From a virus, in IMG/VR virus record IMGVR_UViG_3300036715_001368, positions 62,001 through 126,000 of that record: a stretch of 64,000 bases of DNA, one strand, 5' to 3'. A model generated the notes under the pieces. The model did not search any database and had not been told where the DNA came from. It worked only from the letters and a program-made list of their open reading frames with translations. Positions 55,969 to 63,442 of this stretch are shown here, in pieces. The translations under genes and the position numbers were made by a program. Each line of letters begins with the position of its first letter. Position 1 is the stretch's first letter.

Positions 55969-56479
55969 GGACGATGTTGTAGCGACGACTGTCTTCGTTG
56001 ACCATCTCGTCGTAGTGATGCCTCATGTCCGCGGGCGTGAGCTCGTGCAGCAGCTCGTATATGGTGGCGACGTGTGCTTCGACTTCGTCGCTGCCATCGT
56101 TCATCGTCTGGAGAATTCGGCTCGTATGAGCACACGTCCCCATGATGATGATCCGACCATCGGTCAGAGGAAAGAATGGGTAGATCTTGCAGTCGGTTGC
56201 CCACTGAACCTTGCCCCCAGCTGAAGGGTGGATGCCGCAGCCATGGCTTGAGAGAAACGAGCAGTTTCCGTTGCTGTAGATGGTGAGTCGAACGGTTCCG
56301 TCGACGATAGACCCGATATCGGCCATCGTCTGATGTAGCGGCTGGTCCTCGATGCTCACTAGAATCTGATCGTCGTCCTTTCCGTGACAGCAGTACGTGC
56401 ATCCGTCGCTGGCGCAGTCTGTGAAGTAGGCGATGGAAGCTGAGAGTCGAGCCCATTTCGATTCTTTGGTTTCGTTCAT
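55952..56479 (-). CDS. YkgJ-like cysteine cluster protein
   Basis: This is the only convincing minus-strand gene. DGCTYCCHGKDD, then NCSFLSSHGCGIHP and DCKIYPFFPLTDGR reproduce the YkgJ/CxxCC pattern thought to bind zinc or iron, plus a last Cys (IIMGTC). 175 residues. The start ATG at 56479 is chosen because the conserved part begins shortly after; an ATG at 56497 is possible. Its end overlaps the plus-strand lytic gene by 17 bases, and it is divergent from the protease gene. Function is unknown. Confidence 0.7.
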   Translation of the reverse strand: MNETKESKWARLSASIAYFTDCASDGCTYCCHGKDDDQILVSIEDQPLHQTMADIGSIVDGTVRLTIYSNGNCSFLSSHGCGIHPSAGGKVQWATDCKIYPFFPLTDGRIIIMGTCAHTSRILQTMNDGSDEVEAHVATIYELLHELTPADMRHHYDEMVNEDSRRYNIVLNDPR

Positions 56480-56527
56480 GTCAGAGATAGGATGCATCAG
56501 GGGCAAGAAAGCCTCAATGGAGGATGC

Positions 56528-57433
56528 ATGGATCTTTCGCTCTACAAGGCAGGAGCTCGCCCTGACTCTACGGAACAGCACGACGCGGCTCCGGATTACG
56601 AGTCCAAGTACAAAGCCGGGGTCACCAGGATTTCGTCGCTGTACGTGAACATGGCATCGGACCTTCGCCAGTTCAGTCCCAGGACCAGGCATGACCAGGG
56701 CGGCGCAGGTACGTGTGTCACGAACTCCGGGACGCGTGGGCTAGAGATCAAGCGCGTCATGAAGTTCTTCGCTGCTGCCAAGGCGCGAGGGCTGTCCGAT
56801 GCAGATGCTCTGAAAGAGGCGTTTTCCAACCACGTAGCTCTCTCTCGGGCTGCCTTGTACTATGAGGCACGCGAGCTGATGGAGCCGATGGAGATCGACA
56901 AGGACTCGGGCACTAGAAACTCGCTCGCCGCCGCCGCCCTGTCGACGTGGGGCGTCCCGCCAGAGGTTCCGATTGTCGGCCGGCCTGCATCTGAGTGCTG
57001 GGGGTACTCGGACCAGCTGGCGTACCTCTGTACGCCCCCGAGCTGGATGGCGATGAGGAGCGCTGCCGCGCACAAGATCAACGGCTGGGCGAAGCTGAAG
57101 TCGACAGGGTCAGATCTCGTCGAAGACGTCATCGCGAACCTGGCTGTCGGCAACCCAGTGTGGTGGGCGAAACCGGTCGGAGCGAATTACCTCCAGTACA
57201 AGAAAGGCGACGTCATCAGGCCTGTCAACGGAACGGTGGCTGGCAACCATGCCACCCTGCTCGTCGGCTGGGATCCGCTCAAGAACGGGGGCGTCTTCTG
57301 GGACGAGAACTCGTGGGCGAACTCGTGGGGTGATGATGGCTTTGCAATGGTCTCGCCGGACGTCATCGAACAAGAAGGTTTCGACCTGATCGTGCTCGAG
57401 GGTGGATGGGAAACATGGCTAGAAACGGTATGA
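56528..57433 (+). CDS. Papain-like (C1A) cysteine protease
   Basis: The triad context is clear: DQGGAGTC with oxyanion Gln57 and Cys63, GNHATLLVGW with His241, and DENSWANSWGDDGF with Asn261. About 50 residues precede the catalytic Cys, too short for a propeptide, and no signal peptide is present, so the enzyme is probably cytoplasmic or virion-borne. 301 residues. Roles could be prohead maturation or cleavage of host proteins. GGAGG lies four bases before ATG 56528; it is divergent from the YkgJ-like gene. Confidence 0.8.
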   Translation: MDLSLYKAGARPDSTEQHDAAPDYESKYKAGVTRISSLYVNMASDLRQFSPRTRHDQGGAGTCVTNSGTRGLEIKRVMKFFAAAKARGLSDADALKEAFSNHVALSRAALYYEARELMEPMEIDKDSGTRNSLAAAALSTWGVPPEVPIVGRPASECWGYSDQLAYLCTPPSWMAMRSAAAHKINGWAKLKSTGSDLVEDVIANLAVGNPVWWAKPVGANYLQYKKGDVIRPVNGTVAGNHATLLVGWDPLKNGGVFWDENSWANSWGDDGFAMVSPDVIEQEGFDLIVLEGGWETWLETV

Positions 57434-57878
57434 CCGCTGCACATCGCTTGATTCCAGGCCTCACCAACTGGAAGCGAATGCATCGACGATGCTCTCCGAA
57501 GAATAAAGAAAGCGACGTTATTACTTCGACCGAGGCATTGTGGTTTGCAGTCGATGGAAGACGTTCGATGGGTTCCTGGAAGACATGGGTCAACGACCAA
57601 CGAAAGATCACACGATCGAGCGTATGAACAATGACGGTCCGTACACCAAGTCCAACTGTTGCTGGGCCACCAGGAAGACGCAGGCAAGAAATAGAAGTAG
57701 CACTCGACTACTGACGCTCAACGGAAAGACTCAGTGCTACGCAGCATGGGCAGAGGAAATGGGATTGAGTCAAAATACAATCTACAATCGTCTGAGAATC
57801 GGATGGTCTGTTGATGAAGCGCTCACGATGAGGCCTTCACCATTTGGTAGAGGCATACGGAATCAGGAGGTGGCATGA
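57418..57878 (+). pseudogene. HNH homing endonuclease broken by a frameshift at an A run
   Basis: Frame one from ATG 57418 reads LIPGLTNWKRMHRRCSPKNK, and the second frame picks up RRYYFDRGIVVCSRWKTF, then DHTIERMNNDGPYTKSNC and a C-terminal YAAWAEEMGLSQNTIYNRL helix-turn-helix, up to the stop at 57878. One added A in AAA at about 57508-57510 joins them into a normal phage HNH/AP2-type endonuclease. AT-rich codons mark it as mobile. Either a real knock-out, a -1 programmed shift or a sequence error. Confidence 0.75.
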
Positions 57879-58246
57879 GTACGTTCAAGAAAGCGTCCCA
57901 GGTCTTCGTTTGCTTTGTGGCCTCGCTGATCGTGATCGCGTGTGGAGGTTCGAACCAGATCCCTACGCATCACGCAGCCACGGACACCGCGAGCTGCGAT
58001 TCGGCCTGCAAGCACTTGCGGGGCGAAGATGGATCTGGGTTGAATTGCCCGGAGGGTCAGCCGCTCCAGCCGGACAAGGAGCATCCGAAGGGACAGACCT
58101 GCACTGAGTTCTGTGAGTACACGCAGAGCCAGGGACATGCCCTACACCCGTCGTGCGTCGTGAACGTGAAGTCGTGCGAAGAAATCGAGCCACTCTGTCA
58201 GCGAAAGAGCTCACTGAATGGTGCCGAACCAAGCCCTTTTCACTAG
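57875..58246 (+). CDS. Cys-rich lipoprotein, 123 aa
   Basis: FVCFVASLIVIACGGS is a signal peptide with lipobox ending in Cys at about residue 23; the mature part has about eight cysteines in pairs (SCDSACKHL, GQTCTEFCEY, VKSCEEI), probably disulfide-bonded in the periplasm. Phage lipoproteins often act in superinfection exclusion or as outer spanins. AGGAGGTGGC precedes the ATG. A 14-base palindrome variant lies in the CKHLR codons. Confidence 0.75.
   Translation: MSTFKKASQVFVCFVASLIVIACGGSNQIPTHHAATDTASCDSACKHLRGEDGSGLNCPEGQPLQPDKEHPKGQTCTEFCEYTQSQGHALHPSCVVNVKSCEEIEPLCQRKSSLNGAEPSPFH
58007..58020. repeat. 14-bp palindrome variant TGCAAGCACTTGCG
   Basis: Two changes from the perfect dyad, in the lipoprotein gene, read as C-K-H-L-R. 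Confidence 0.55.
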
Positions 58247-58251
58247 TCCCA

Positions 58252-58273
58252 CGGCCCCCTCTAGATAGAATCA
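58252..58273 (+). promoter_or_regulatory. Promoter-like element CGGCCCCCTCTAGATAGAAT
   Basis: It matches the element at 39921-39942 closely. The 215-base spacer 58247-58461 also holds a C/T-rich tract followed by eight G (58297-58304), which may form a hairpin. No gene is seen in the spacer. Confidence 0.5.
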
Positions 58274-58461
58274 AACTCTCCCCCTCCCACCCAATCGGGG
58301 GGGGCGGTCTACGTTCGTTTCGGACAGATACCCGTGGTTTTCGATACGGAACACACTGGGCCGCACCAACGCATGCGGCTGATGTCCGCGACACTTTGAT
58401 GGACGACGATGTCCGGCTCGCCCAACAGACGCGACTCGGTCACCGCCTTTGGAGGACTCCC

Positions 58462-58902
58462 ATGAGTATGGACAGACGGCTTTGCGCTCTACTGCACGAA
58501 TGGATCTCGATGCTGAAGCCCAACGGCGTCTACGAAGACTGGATGATATGTGACCTGGAGAAGGTCGGCATCCTGTACGACGAGAAGGCCAAGATGATCG
58601 GCAACGTGAACATGGGCATGCATCCGATCCGTGTCTTCACGCTTGATGAGTGGTGTGAGCGTTTCAAGAAAGAGGCCGACGCCAAGAGCGAGCTCTCTGG
58701 AACGCTGCCAGAGAGCTGGAAGGGAATGCTTGGTGTCGAGATTGCAGAAGACATCTGCAAGATGCTCAACATGCCGCCCATCTGGATGAACTTCACGGGC
58801 CAGGAGCACAGGTTCAACGCCTGCTTGGACATGCTGAAGCACGTAGCCAACATGGAGCAAGGTCATGGACAGAAAAAGACACCTCAAGGCCCTGCGGGCT
58901 GA
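58462..58902 (+). CDS. Hypothetical protein, 146 aa
   Basis: GGAGGACTCCC precedes the ATG at 58462, and the promoter-like element lies 200 bases upstream. Mixed helical protein with Trp/Met-rich segments (ESWKGMLGVEIAEDICKML, NMPPIWMNFTGQEHRFN). No family is recognised. Confidence 0.65.
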   Translation: MSMDRRLCALLHEWISMLKPNGVYEDWMICDLEKVGILYDEKAKMIGNVNMGMHPIRVFTLDEWCERFKKEADAKSELSGTLPESWKGMLGVEIAEDICKMLNMPPIWMNFTGQEHRFNACLDMLKHVANMEQGHGQKKTPQGPAG

Positions 58903-59142
58903 TCTCGATACCGCAACGTGTACAGAGCTATCGACGCGACCATCTCGTCGATGATCGACATTGCGCGCTACGACAAAGGCTGGACCACCCCATTCACGGT
59001 CGGATGCGACGCCTGCTGCTATGACTTTGCTCTCGTCACTCAGTACGAGATCATTCCGATCATCGACTCGCTCCGAAGGCTGCCAGCATCATCAAAGGAG
59101 AAGATGCGAGCCTCGCTTGAGGCTCGGGTCTCCAAGATGTAG
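58865..59142 (+). pseudogene. Possible frame-broken CxxCC protein
   Basis: An ATG at 58865 with GAGCAAGGTC as binding site reads KRHLKALRADLDTAT and would then need the next frame from about 58918 (YRAIDATISSMIDIARYDKG, then VGCDACCYDFALVTQYE). The second part resembles the beginning of CxxCC proteins such as the one at 55952. Initiation at GTG 58918 would give 74 residues without frameshift. The junction is uncertain. Confidence 0.4.
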
Positions 59143-59213
59143 TTCATGGGAATCGACATCCGATTCTGGCTTCGTACACATCAGCCACAAAAGGACAGAC
59201 GGCTGTCGCGCTC

Positions 59214-59330
59214 ATGCTCTTGCCAGCGATGCTTCTGGCGGCATGGAGACTTGTGGAGGGAAAGAACGAGAGCTACGCACAATGGTTCAACGCGCTCGCA
59301 CTAGAGGCAGAAGAGGTGGATCAGGTCTGA
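59214..59330 (+). CDS. Possible 38-aa membrane peptide
   Basis: The frame starts MLLPAMLLAAWRLVEG and continues with an acidic helix, suggesting a one-helix membrane peptide, perhaps related to lysis. It has no strong binding site directly before the ATG. Uncertain. Confidence 0.3.
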   Translation: MLLPAMLLAAWRLVEGKNESYAQWFNALALEAEEVDQV

Positions 59331-59368
59331 GAAATCGATACGATGAATTTGTAGACAAGGAGTTTGTC

Positions 59369-59710
59369 ATGGGACAAGTAGGCACACAGACGACGATCAA
59401 GCGACGCAGAGCCACGAAGACGGAGCCGGAGGCAACGGCGCTGCCGGCCGTAGTAGAGGACAAGGGAATCTCGAAGAGAGAGAAGAAGCAGCTCTTCGAA
59501 GCGTACGAAGACGCCTCTGGTGAGAAGGTGGACGCCCAGGATGCCTTCAAGAAGGCCGAGGAGAAGGTCAGCCAGATCGTGAGGGAGATCCACGACAAGT
59601 GTGGCAACGGGCCCTTCCACTGGAGCGGGAAGATCGTCACGATCGCTTCCCGCAACGGGAAGTGGTTCTTTCGTAGCAAGAGCGACGAGGACATCGAGGT
59701 CATCGGCTGA
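59369..59710 (+). CDS. Hypothetical protein, 113 aa
   Basis: ACAAGGAGTTTGTC precedes the ATG. Basic N-terminus (TTIKRRRATKTEPE), a helical centre, and a beta end (HWSGKIVTIASRNGKWFFRS). No family is recognised. Confidence 0.65.
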   Translation: MGQVGTQTTIKRRRATKTEPEATALPAVVEDKGISKREKKQLFEAYEDASGEKVDAQDAFKKAEEKVSQIVREIHDKCGNGPFHWSGKIVTIASRNGKWFFRSKSDEDIEVIG

Positions 59711-59715
59711 AAGGT

Positions 59716-59726
59716 GTACCGGGTAC
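59716..59726. repeat. GTACCGGGTAC, exact palindrome-family site in a spacer
   Basis: Exact match between genes, five bases after a stop codon and 12 bases before a hairpin; shows that this motif too is not a coding artefact. Confidence 0.65.
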
Positions 59727-59738
59727 CCAAACCAGGAG

Positions 59739-59764
59739 GGCGGCAAGGAGAGGTCCTTGCCGCC
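59739..59764 (+). terminator. Terminator-like hairpin
   Basis: GGCGGCAAGGA pairs perfectly with TCCTTGCCGCC around GAGG; ATTTGCATTTC follows, a weak T tract. It divides 59369-59710 from the next gene. Confidence 0.65.
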
Positions 59765-59786
59765 ATTTGCATTTCAAGGAGAAGGC

Positions 59787-60332
59787 ATGGACACTCAGCT
59801 ACTGAAGAAGCTCACGAACAAGGCCGCTTTCCTCAAAGAGGGATCGATCCTTGGGTTCCCGTTCTCCGCAAGGCTCGCGGGAGCCATGTACAACTGCGCA
59901 ACCAACGGTTTCTACGCGGTTGCTGTGCATGGACCGGCAGAGTACCCGATGCGCAAGCTCGGCGATGCTGCCAGCTGGGACAAGTTCATCAACTTGTTCG
60001 AGGATGTGCTCCCGTTCAAGTCTGCATGGAGTGATTGCAATGAGTTCGAGGCCATCCGTTGGTGGGCAGGGACGCCAACGTGGGAGGTAGATGAGGATGG
60101 ACACTCGAATGTGTTTGCTCCGGGCAGCCTTCTGGGCGTCCTCTTGAACAAGGAGCTTCTTTCGCAAGTGCTTGCGGTGGTGCCGTGCCCTAGAAGTCAG
60201 GTCAGGGTTCGGGTCACACAGACATGGTCCGATCCGATTATGTTTGCCTGTAGGGAGTGGGCGTTTGTCCTCATGCCTCTCCAGCACCCAGGTGGCGACA
60301 AGGTCGATACGTTTTGCTCAAAGCGGAGGTAG
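59787..60332 (+). CDS. Hypothetical protein, 181 aa
   Basis: AAGGAGAAGGC precedes the ATG. Mixed alpha/beta with many aromatics (FEAIRWWAGTPTWEVDEDG); no signal peptide. A 14-base palindrome variant lies in the S-Q-V-L-A codons. The family is unknown. Confidence 0.65.
   Translation: MDTQLLKKLTNKAAFLKEGSILGFPFSARLAGAMYNCATNGFYAVAVHGPAEYPMRKLGDAASWDKFINLFEDVLPFKSAWSDCNEFEAIRWWAGTPTWEVDEDGHSNVFAPGSLLGVLLNKELLSQVLAVVPCPRSQVRVRVTQTWSDPIMFACREWAFVLMPLQHPGGDKVDTFCSKRR
60163..60176. repeat. 14-bp palindrome variant CGCAAGTGCTTGCG
   Basis: One change at the centre, in the gene at 59787. Confidence 0.7.
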
Positions 60333-60341
60333 ACTGAGGCC

Positions 60342-61043
60342 ATGAGCGAAACCGAACAGACAACAGACCAAGCAGCCGAGCCCACGCCGGAACCCAAGGT
60401 AGAGACTCTCGTTCCTACCGTGCGAACCACACCCACGATGACGCAGTACGCTCATGCGCTTCTGAAGGTGTGGCCGGAAGCTTCGAAGGCCCAGGCGGCA
60501 ATCCTGTGGGCACAGTTCGCCGTCGAAACCGGCGCGGGAGCATGCTGCTGGAACTGGAACCTTGGCAACGTGAAACATGTGAAGGGTGACGGCTTCGACT
60601 ACATGGCGCTGAAGGGCGTCTGGGAGATCGTCAACGGCCAACGCGTCGAGATCCCTGCCACCGATCCGGGGGCGTGGTTTCGATCGTACCCGGATCTGGA
60701 TACGGCGATGCACGGACACTTCGTCTTCCTCCAGAAGCACTACGCTCCTGCGTGGAAGTACGTGATTGGTACGCCCACCGAAGGTCCAAGTGTCGAGTCC
60801 TTCGTGCATGCGCTCAAGGTGAAGGGTTACTTCACAGCTCCGGAAGACGCGTATCGGAATGGCATGAAGGTGCATTTCGACAAGTTCATGGTCGCGTCCG
60901 GCTATGATGAGGCGCTTGCGGCCATCAGGGCTGAGCAGCCTGTAGACAAGACGCCGCAGCCGATCCCGCACATCTATGCTGGCGTCGATATCGAGCCGCT
61001 CAAGTACGACTGGACTGACGACGACAGGCCAGTCGTCGCGTGA
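60342..61043 (+). CDS. Glucosaminidase-like murein hydrolase (FlgJ/GH73-like)
   Basis: AILWAQFAVETGAGACCWNW has the catalytic-type Glu, followed by NLGNVKHVKGDGFDYM, AWFRSYPDLDTAMHGHFVFL and a Tyr-rich segment, the blocks of GH73 endo-N-acetylglucosaminidases. The first 45 residues are Pro/Thr-rich. 233 residues, no signal peptide. It may be the endolysin or a virion-associated hydrolase used at entry. ATGA overlap with the next gene. Confidence 0.75.
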   Translation: MSETEQTTDQAAEPTPEPKVETLVPTVRTTPTMTQYAHALLKVWPEASKAQAAILWAQFAVETGAGACCWNWNLGNVKHVKGDGFDYMALKGVWEIVNGQRVEIPATDPGAWFRSYPDLDTAMHGHFVFLQKHYAPAWKYVIGTPTEGPSVESFVHALKVKGYFTAPEDAYRNGMKVHFDKFMVASGYDEALAAIRAEQPVDKTPQPIPHIYAGVDIEPLKYDWTDDDRPVVA

Positions 61044-61558
61044 TCGACTCCATCCCTCAGGACATCAACGATCAGATCGCCATCGCCACTGCGACCGAGA
61101 ATCTCGTTCAGGTGCTCGGTCCGGAGAACGAATGGTGGTTGGTCGCCCCGTTCTACGTTGCACCCGTAGGTATCGGTCAGGCAGAGACTCTCGCCGAGAG
61201 TCTTGGGTTCGAGCTCCCGACACCGAAGCTGGTGGACGCCATCTACGAAGCGTCCGATCTCAAGGTCGATGCCTCTAAGATGATCTTCACGCCAAAGGAA
61301 GGATCGGACTACTCGTTCAAGACGATGGCGTCGCAAGCCACCTTCGACATCACGTACATGAAGCTGACCAAGCAGATCCTCGGGAAGTCGTTCACGCTGC
61401 TTGGCGGCTCGCACAAGGACGTCGTGAAGAAAGACGGCGTCATCGGCATCTACGGATGGCAGCCTGCACGAGGTTCTACGATCCAGGGCTTCTACACGAA
61501 GCACGACCACGGCTGGATCGACTACAGTCAAGGCTTGCGGCTCGTTCGACGAGCCTGA
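61040..61558 (+). CDS. Conserved hypothetical protein, 172 aa, cell-wall context
   Basis: WWLVAPFYVAPVGIGQAETL, ELPTPKLVDAIYEASDL, and a C-terminal GIYGWQ...HDHGWIDYSQGLRLV form ordered blocks that look strongly conserved, with His residues near the end that could be catalytic. Coupling to the glucosaminidase suggests a second murein or envelope activity. I do not know the family. Confidence 0.6.
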   Translation: MIDSIPQDINDQIAIATATENLVQVLGPENEWWLVAPFYVAPVGIGQAETLAESLGFELPTPKLVDAIYEASDLKVDASKMIFTPKEGSDYSFKTMASQATFDITYMKLTKQILGKSFTLLGGSHKDVVKKDGVIGIYGWQPARGSTIQGFYTKHDHGWIDYSQGLRLVRRA

Positions 61559-61615
61559 TACGACACGTTCAGCAGTGGCAAGACACATGCAAGGCCGTAG
61601 ACACTGGAGTGTCCA

Positions 61616-62071
61616 ATGACGATCCACAAGGTGAAGATGTGCGGCTGCGGCCACGAGGCGAGCTGGCACGCGGAGAACGGTACTGGTCCATGTACGTATG
61701 GGCACGATCACCCGTTCAAAGGCTGTACCTGTGAAGGTTTCGGTCGCCGCCGACACCCGGTACCTTCCGATGATCCGGCGCCGAAGGCGAAGGTTCCTTG
61801 GATGGAGAAGCGGCTGAAAGAGATCGGCAACCAGCTCGACGTCCTGGAGCGCGACTTCGCCCGCGGTATCAAGGCCGTGAGGACGAATGTCGACATGCTC
61901 TTCTCGAACTTCGATCCGGTAGCACGGATGAAGGAAGTCAGAGACACACTCAAGTATCAGCTGGATCGAGTGAACAAGTACGTCGCGTCGGCGGAGGCTG
62001 CGCAGAAAGAAGCTAGGAATGGTGGCAGTCAAAGAGTGCCACGAGTGCAAGAAGAATCGAAAGACGAGTGA
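61616..62071 (+). CDS. Zinc-binding coiled-coil protein, 151 aa
   Basis: MCGCGHEASWHAENGTGPC then KGCTCEGF give five or six cysteines with histidines; the rest is a long helix (KRLKEIGNQLDVLERDFARG) predicted as coiled coil. A GACACT/AGTGTC mini-hairpin overlaps the leader. Overlaps the next gene by 53 bases. Confidence 0.65.
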   Translation: MTIHKVKMCGCGHEASWHAENGTGPCTYGHDHPFKGCTCEGFGRRRHPVPSDDPAPKAKVPWMEKRLKEIGNQLDVLERDFARGIKAVRTNVDMLFSNFDPVARMKEVRDTLKYQLDRVNKYVASAEAAQKEARNGGSQRVPRVQEESKDE

Positions 62072-62165
62072 GTTCGGCCCATGCAAGGCGAGCCGTGATG
62101 GCCTCGCATACTGGTGCAAGAAGTGTCGTTCTGACCACGAGGATGACCGCTCGTGCAACTTCTGA
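62019..62165 (+). CDS. Small zinc-knuckle protein, 48 aa
   Basis: ECHECKKNRKTSEFGPCKAS and WCKKCRSDHED form a CxxC/CxxC pattern typical of tiny phage zinc proteins. AAGCTAGGA lies just before ATG 62019. It is nested in the end of the previous gene. Confidence 0.65.
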   Translation: MVAVKECHECKKNRKTSEFGPCKASRDGLAYWCKKCRSDHEDDRSCNF

Positions 62166-62211
62166 AAGTCGTCGATGACCGGCGATGAGTTTCGAGAGAG
62201 GATGAAAGAGG

Positions 62212-63114
62212 ATGCCGTATTCAGCCAAGATCATTGCTGACTCCATTGGTCCCACTGGAGCTCGCCTGACGACGTGGGAATTAAGTTATCCAAGGTTTTG
62301 TCATAGTGAACTCATGACTCACCGTATGTTCTCGCGCAATGCTGCCAGTTCGCGTGCCATCCCGCTCGAGAAGATGCTCAGTCGAGTCTCGGAAGATCCG
62401 GCTATGCCCAAGTTCTGGGGAGAGAACCAGTCCGGCATGCAAGCCGCTCAAGAGTTGTCGACAGAGGACATCGAAGAGGCAAAGAGGATCTGGCTCGAAG
62501 CGCGCGACCTCATGGTCAAGTACGCCAGGAAGCTCGGATCGCCGAAGGACAAAGGTGGGCTGAATGTTCACAAGCAGATCGCCAACAGGCTCACTGAGCC
62601 GTGGATGCACATCACTGTGCTCGTGTCGGCCACGAACTTCATGAACTGGTATGGGCTACGCGATCACGCGATGGCCCAGCCCGAGCTTGCCTGGGTGGCT
62701 CACGAGATGCTCCAGGTCATCAAGGCAGCAAAGCCGGTGAAGATGCCATTTGGTAGCTGGCACCTACCGCTCGTTCCAGACGAGAACAAGCTTCTGCGTG
62801 AAGGCTTCTCGGAAGACGACATCAAAATGATCTGTGCAGGGCGTTGTGCACGCGTCTCGTACCTGACGCATGATGGTCAGCGAGATCCGAAGGCCGACAT
62901 CGAGCTCGCCACGAAACTGCTCTCGAATGGCCACATGAGTCCGTTCGAGCACGCGGGGAGAGCACTCGAAGAGCTGACATGGTCCGGCAACTTCAGGGGC
63001 TTCGAGCAGCTCAGGAAGACGCTTCCTGGTGAGTCTCTGTTCGCGCACAACTCGAACATGGCGGAGCTGATGGAGATCGAGGGTTTGTCTGTGACTGATC
63101 GGCTGGCCGTATGA
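62212..63114 (+). CDS. thyX: Flavin-dependent thymidylate synthase
   Basis: THRMFSRNAASSRAIP is the ThyX signature (RHRxxSxNxxSxR-like) that binds dUMP and FAD, and HMSPFEHAGRA and FRGFEQLRKTLPG are later conserved blocks. At 300 residues it is longer than average (about 230). It makes dTMP for phage DNA synthesis. No hydroxymethylating variant signs are visible. ATGA overlap with the next gene. Confidence 0.88.
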   Translation: MPYSAKIIADSIGPTGARLTTWELSYPRFCHSELMTHRMFSRNAASSRAIPLEKMLSRVSEDPAMPKFWGENQSGMQAAQELSTEDIEEAKRIWLEARDLMVKYARKLGSPKDKGGLNVHKQIANRLTEPWMHITVLVSATNFMNWYGLRDHAMAQPELAWVAHEMLQVIKAAKPVKMPFGSWHLPLVPDENKLLREGFSEDDIKMICAGRCARVSYLTHDGQRDPKADIELATKLLSNGHMSPFEHAGRALEELTWSGNFRGFEQLRKTLPGESLFAHNSNMAELMEIEGLSVTDRLAV

Positions 63115-63419
63115 ACTGGAAGCGTAAGGACATGCCAACGATCATGAGCGGTATCGTCGTTCGATACCAGCTCGACGATGGATACTACTCGGGCGAGGTC
63201 TCGGTATCGCGCGAAGGTGTCGCTATCAGTGGCGTTTGGCCCACGATGTGCCTCGAGGCCGATCTGGAAGAAATGAAAGCCGTTATGGAGTTGGCTCGGC
63301 ATCAGTATGCACACATCGTCAAATCGCAGAAGGCACGGCCCTTCGATGATGATCTTGTCATCCTGAGAACGAAGATCGGTTCGTTCGCCATTCGAAAGGT
63401 CGAAGCATCGTCCGTGTAA
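63111..63419 (+). CDS. Hypothetical protein, 102 aa
   Basis: Beta-rich (SGIVVRYQLDDGYYSGEVSVS, DLVILRTKIGSFAIRKV) with a central helix; no recognised family. Coupled to thyX by ATGA. The 23-base spacer after it has GGTATGAATGACTC, similar to 49930. Confidence 0.6.
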   Translation: MNWKRKDMPTIMSGIVVRYQLDDGYYSGEVSVSREGVAISGVWPTMCLEADLEEMKAVMELARHQYAHIVKSQKARPFDDDLVILRTKIGSFAIRKVEASSV

Positions 63420-63442
63420 AAGAGCCGTGGTATGAATGACTC

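Noticed and set aside
60974-62158. 394-codon open frame on the minus strand
   Set aside because: Opposite the well-supported genes at 61040 and 61616; Arg/His/Leu-rich shadow composition.
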